From DATKQY01 sp035532475 (GTDB lineage: Bacteria > Actinomycetota > Acidimicrobiia > Acidimicrobiales > Bog-793), in assembly GCA_035532475.1 (NCBI GenBank), contig DATKQY010000003.1, forward strand, positions 11,841 through 75,840: a DNA stretch of 64,000 nt. The letters run 5' to 3'. The translations under genes were made by a program, and so were the position numbers. The notes under the pieces were generated by a model that was not told the origin of the DNA, searched no databases, and saw only the letters and a program-made list of their open reading frames with translations. Shown here piece by piece: positions 60,745-64,000 of the stretch. Numbering within the stretch: position 1 is the first letter of the stretch; every line of letters starts with the position of its first letter.

Positions 60745-61489
60745 GTGAGCGCGCAGCCCGCCGCGTCGCCGGCGCGCGCCCCGAGGGCGGTGCTCCCGGC
60801 GGAGCTTCGCGTCGAGCCCGAGGCGATGCGCAGCGTGCTCGTCGTCGCGCTGATCCTCGTCACCGGGATGACCGACGCGATCGGCTTCACGAGGCTCGGC
60901 GGTGTGTTCACGCGCGTCATGACGGCCAACATGGTCCTGCTCGGTGTCGCGGCCGGATGCGGCGACGGGATCCTCGCGCTGCACACCCGCGTCGCGTTCG
61001 CCGGCTATGTCGTCGGCGGCGCCCACCTCGCGGGAAGCGCCCGCGACGACGGCCTGTGGCCACGGTCGATGACGCTCGCGCCCGCAGCCGAGCTCCTCGG
61101 GTTCTGCGGCTTCGCCGCCGGCTGGGAGGCGGCGGGTGTCCGCCCGACCGGCTCGATGACCCTCGTGCTGCTCGGTGTCAACGCCACCGCGCTCGGGATC
61201 CAGAGCAGCGCCGTGCTCCGGCTGGGCGTGAGCGGTCTCTCCACCACGTACCTGACGGGGACACTCACCGGGGTGAACCTCGCTCGCCACCCGCACGCCG
61301 ATCAGGGTCTCCTCGCGCCGCACCGCCATCCTCGTCGCGCTGATCGTCGGCGCGGGCATCGGGGCGCTCCTTGCGATCGGCTCCCCGGCGGCCGCCCCGG
61401 CGGCGCTGCTCGCCGTGCTCGCCGCGGTGGTCGTCGCGGCCTTCGCCGCCTTCTCGGGCGACCATCCGGCCCCGGCGCCGGTGACCTAG
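60745..61489 (+). pseudogene. YoaK/DUF1275 family membrane protein with a frameshift
   Basis: The first 180 residues (SVLVVALILVTGMTDAIGF, LGGVFTRVMTANMVLLGVAA, STTYLTGTLTGV) belong to the DUF1275 (YoaK-type) family of six-TM proteins. The last part (RRTAILVALIVGAGIGALLA and PAALLAVLAAVVVAAFAAF, stop 61487-61489) is in another frame; the join is near 61285-61305. A one-base indel explains it. The function of the family is unknown. The GTG follows livF by 43 nt, in the same operon. Confidence 0.65.
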
Positions 61490-61610
61490 CGGGCCGGCGC
61501 GGTCGGCCCGTGCCGACAGGGCGCCACCACGGGCCTACGGTGGCCGGCAGGCACCCCGCACCGTGCACCCGGCGTGCACGTGCCACGCTGGAGCCGTAGG
61601 AGGTCCTCCG

Positions 61611-61649
61611 ATGCACCTCGCCGTCGCAGCACCGGCGTCCCGAACGTGA
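61611..61649 (+). CDS. Putative 12-aa leader peptide before the debranching enzyme
   Basis: An ATG with an ideal TAGGAGG site 7-8 nt upstream opens a 12-codon frame (MHLAVAAPASRT) whose TGA overlaps the GTG start of the next gene. It may be a coupling peptide. Alternatively it is the true N-terminus and a one-base change has shifted the frame. Confidence 0.4.
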   Translation: MHLAVAAPASRT

Positions 61650-63784
61650 CCGACGCGTGGACCTTCACCGGGACCCCCGCGCTGAGCGGCCTCGAGGGCG
61701 AGTCCGTCACCCTGGTAGAGGGCACCTCGTTCGCCATCTCCTCGGCCGAGGGCGACATCGAGCCCGGTGGCTCCCAGGGCCTCTTCTTCGCGGACACGCG
61801 CTTCGTCTCACTCTGGCGGCTCCGCCTCGACGACACCTCGCCCCAACAGCTCGCGGTGGTGCCGCACGAGGCGTTCGGAGCGACGTTCCTGGCGCGGGCC
61901 CGCCCTCGCCCGGGCGAGGCGGACAGCACCTTGTTCCTCGTGCGCGACCGGTTCGTCGGCAACGGGATGCGTGAGGACCTCGTCGTGCGCAACCTCGGCC
62001 GCGAGCCGGCGGCGTGCACGCTCAGCCTGGAGGTCGACGCCGACTTCGCCCACCTCTTCGAGGTGAAGGAGGGCCGGGTGCGGCTCCACGGGGAGTACAC
62101 CGTCGAGACCTCGCGAGCGATGATGACCTTCGCCTACGAGCACCGCGAGGTGACCCGCCGCCTCGAGGTGCGCCTCCCGGAAGGGGCGGTGGTGACGCCG
62201 AGGCTCGCGGTGGTGGAGTTCGTCGTGCCGGCGCGCGGGGAGTGGCGGGGCTGCGTCGAGATGCACCTCGAGATGGACGGCGAGGCGGTCGACCTCCGGT
62301 ACCGCTGCGGCGAGGCGGTGTTCGGCTCGGCGCCCGCCGCGCGCCTGCGGGCGTGGCAGCAGAAGACGCCACGGGTCCGGACCGACGACGACGGCCTGGC
62401 GGCCGCGCTCGACCAGAGCGCGCGCGACCTCGGCGCGCTCCGGATCTTCGACCCCGAGCAACCGGGGCGCGCCGTCGTCGCCGCCGGCGCTCCCTGGTTC
62501 ATGACACTGTTCGGCCGTGACTCGCTCATCACCTCGTACATGACGCTCGGCGTCGACCCGACCCTCGCGACCGGGACGCTGCTCACCCTGGCGCGCTTCC
62601 AGGGAAAGCGCGTCGATCCGATCTCGGAGGAGGAGCCGGGGAAGATCCTCCACGAGCTGCGCCGCGGGCTCGCGACGGCCGCCGAGACGCGCAAAGGCTC
62701 CATCTACTACGGCTCGATCGACGCCACACCGCTGTTCGTCATGCTCCTCGGCGAGCTCTACCGCTGGGGGCTCGCCGGCGATCTCGTCCGCCAGCTCCTG
62801 CCTCACGCCGACCGCGCCCTCGCCTGGATCGACGAATCGGGCGACCGCGACGGTGACGGTTTCGTCGAGTACCAGCGGGCGACGGCACGCGGCCTCGCCA
62901 ACCAAGGCTGGAAGGACTCCTTCGACGGGGTGAGCTTCGCCGGCGGGCGCCTCGCCGAGCCGCCGATCGCGCTCTGCGAGGTCCAGGGCTACACCTACGC
63001 CGCCTTCCTGGCGCGCGCCCAGATGGCGCGCGGCCTCGGCGACGCCGCCACCGCCCGCACCTTCGAAGAACGCGCCGCGACGCTGAAGGCCGCCTTCAAC
63101 GAGCGGTTCTGGCTCGAGGACCGCGGCTACTTCGCGATGGGCCTGGACGGCGAGAAGCGCCCGATCGACTCCCTCTCCTCCAATATCGGCCACTGCCTGT
63201 GGACCGGCATCGTCGATGCCGACAAGGCGGCCCGGGTGGCAGAGCGGCTCTCCGGCCCCGAGATGTTCACCGGCTGGGGCATCCGCACCCTGGCGAGCTC
63301 GATGGGGGCGTACAACCCGGCCAGCTACCACAACGGCTCGGTCTGGCCGCACGACAGCGCCATCTGCGCGGCGGGGCTCGCCCGGTACGGCTTCATCGAG
63401 GAGGCGCACGCCGTGACCATGGGACTGCTGGCGGCGTCGGAGTCGTTCGGCGGGCGGTTTCCCGAGCTCTTCTGCGGGTTCGACCGCGCCGACTTCCCGA
63501 TCCCGGTCCGTTATCCGACCTCGTGCTCACCACAGGCCTGGGCGGCGGCAACGCCCTTCCTCCTGCTGCGCTCGACCTTGCTCCGGCTCGACCCGTCGGT
63601 TCCCGAGCAGACGGTCTGGTTGGCACCGGCGCTTCCCGCGGGCATCGGCGAGCTGGCGATCGACAACGTCCCGCTGGCCGGCGGGCGTCTCTCGATCGAG
63701 ACCGACGGCGAGGAGGTCAAGGTCGACGGGCTGCCGCCCGGCATCGACCTCGTCACCTCGCCGTGGCCGCTGCCCGGGCCCTGA
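61646..63784 (+). CDS. Glycogen-debranching-type enzyme (amylo-alpha-1,6-glucosidase family)
   Basis: A 712-residue protein. Residues about 1-240 form the N-terminal beta-sandwich of bacterial debranching-like proteins (SSAEGDIEPGGSQGLFFADT, RVRLHGEYTVETSRAMM), and about 270-700 are an (alpha/alpha)6 barrel (AAGAPWFMTLFGRDSLITSY, GDGFVEYQRATARGLANQGW, YHNGSVWPHDSAICAAGLAR). It acts on alpha-glucans or glucosyl oligosaccharides; the exact bond is uncertain. GTG start chosen because of the GTGA overlap with a leader frame. Links functionally to the trehalose and glucosylglycerate genes. Confidence 0.88.
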   Translation: MTDAWTFTGTPALSGLEGESVTLVEGTSFAISSAEGDIEPGGSQGLFFADTRFVSLWRLRLDDTSPQQLAVVPHEAFGATFLARARPRPGEADSTLFLVRDRFVGNGMREDLVVRNLGREPAACTLSLEVDADFAHLFEVKEGRVRLHGEYTVETSRAMMTFAYEHREVTRRLEVRLPEGAVVTPRLAVVEFVVPARGEWRGCVEMHLEMDGEAVDLRYRCGEAVFGSAPAARLRAWQQKTPRVRTDDDGLAAALDQSARDLGALRIFDPEQPGRAVVAAGAPWFMTLFGRDSLITSYMTLGVDPTLATGTLLTLARFQGKRVDPISEEEPGKILHELRRGLATAAETRKGSIYYGSIDATPLFVMLLGELYRWGLAGDLVRQLLPHADRALAWIDESGDRDGDGFVEYQRATARGLANQGWKDSFDGVSFAGGRLAEPPIALCEVQGYTYAAFLARAQMARGLGDAATARTFEERAATLKAAFNERFWLEDRGYFAMGLDGEKRPIDSLSSNIGHCLWTGIVDADKAARVAERLSGPEMFTGWGIRTLASSMGAYNPASYHNGSVWPHDSAICAAGLARYGFIEEAHAVTMGLLAASESFGGRFPELFCGFDRADFPIPVRYPTSCSPQAWAAATPFLLLRSTLLRLDPSVPEQTVWLAPALPAGIGELAIDNVPLAGGRLSIETDGEEVKVDGLPPGIDLVTSPWPLPGP

Positions 63785-63897
63785 CCCCCCGCCGACGCGC
63801 CGGGCGGCACGAGCACGGCCATCGCACGGGCCACCTCGGAGCACGGGCAGGGACTGACCACCGCGCATCGTCGTGCCCGCTCGCGGATGCAACGCGT

Positions 63898-64000
63898 CTA
63901 GCGCCGGTCCTCGCTGAAGCCGTCGGCACCGACGGTCACCTCGGCCACCTCGGTGAGCTCGGTGGTCGGGCGGACCTTGCCGTCGAGGCCGAGCACCGGC
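63898..64000 (-). CDS. C-terminal end of an unidentified gene (partial)
   Basis: The last 33 residues of a minus-strand protein are visible (KVRPTTELTEVAEVTVGADG to SEDRR, TAG at 63898-63900). The composition is natural, but the fragment is too short to place in a family. The rest lies beyond the right edge. Confidence 0.5.
   Translation of the reverse strand, partial: PVLGLDGKVRPTTELTEVAEVTVGADGFSEDRR

Overview
The window is very GC-rich, uses many GTG and TTG starts, and carries an actinobacterial gene set: a DUF3263 protein, CarD, DisA, HemQ-type coproheme decarboxylase, a SigR/RsrA-like sigma and zinc anti-sigma pair, a DUF2342-type zincin, a GpgS-type glucosyltransferase and a MEP-pathway ispD-ispF pair. 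A member of Acidimicrobiia or a neighbouring deep actinobacterial class fits best; this is inferred from gene content and not tested by phylogeny.

Layout. 1-9426: amidase (partial) and CcdA, a DUF3263 protein, trehalose-phosphatase, a frameshifted VOC protein, an HtrA-type protease, a large PAS/GAF/GGDEF/EAL protein, and a glucosyl-3-phosphoglycerate synthase / GT20 pair. 9546-15972: a SAM riboswitch before a threonine-synthase-like gene and a MoaD/ThiS carrier, then CIRCE-groEL, hemQ-larE-NIL, a Cys-rich small protein and a NUDIX protein. 15945-20785: PAC2, GNAT, DHA2-type MFS transporter and citrate synthase. 20962-26368 (minus): radA, disA, carD, ispD, ispF, rlmB. 26484-31555: nhaA, clpC and a polyprenyl diphosphate synthase. 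31612-42278 (minus): a cofactor supercluster of tilS, hpt-folE, folP-(PTP-like pseudo-enzyme)-folB-folK-panC-nadB-nadC and coaX-lysS, many of them joined by 4-nt start/stop overlaps. 42281-47707: zincin, sigma/anti-sigma, quinone oxidoreductase, a membrane protein and a hydroxyacid dehydrogenase.

48102-53556 is accessory DNA beginning at a tRNA-Thr gene. It holds a decayed integrase end, IS21-like terminal repeats, a DUF4143-type ATPase, a Fic protein with two palindromic operators, and fragments of a phosphoesterase and a methyltransferase. 53557-61489 is a catabolic uptake module: FCD/GntR regulator, fumarylacetoacetate-hydrolase-family enzyme, branched-chain-type ABC transporter with a fused permease-ATPase, and a frameshifted YoaK protein. 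The window ends with a glycogen-debranching-type enzyme and the C-terminus of an unidentified minus-strand gene.

Two threads link the regions. First, many genes have a TAnnnT hexamer 6-9 nt before the start codon, pointing to widespread leaderless mRNAs. Second, the SAM riboswitch over a threonine-synthase-like enzyme plus a GG-ending sulfur carrier suggests that this pair makes homocysteine for methionine synthesis rather than (or as well as) threonine.
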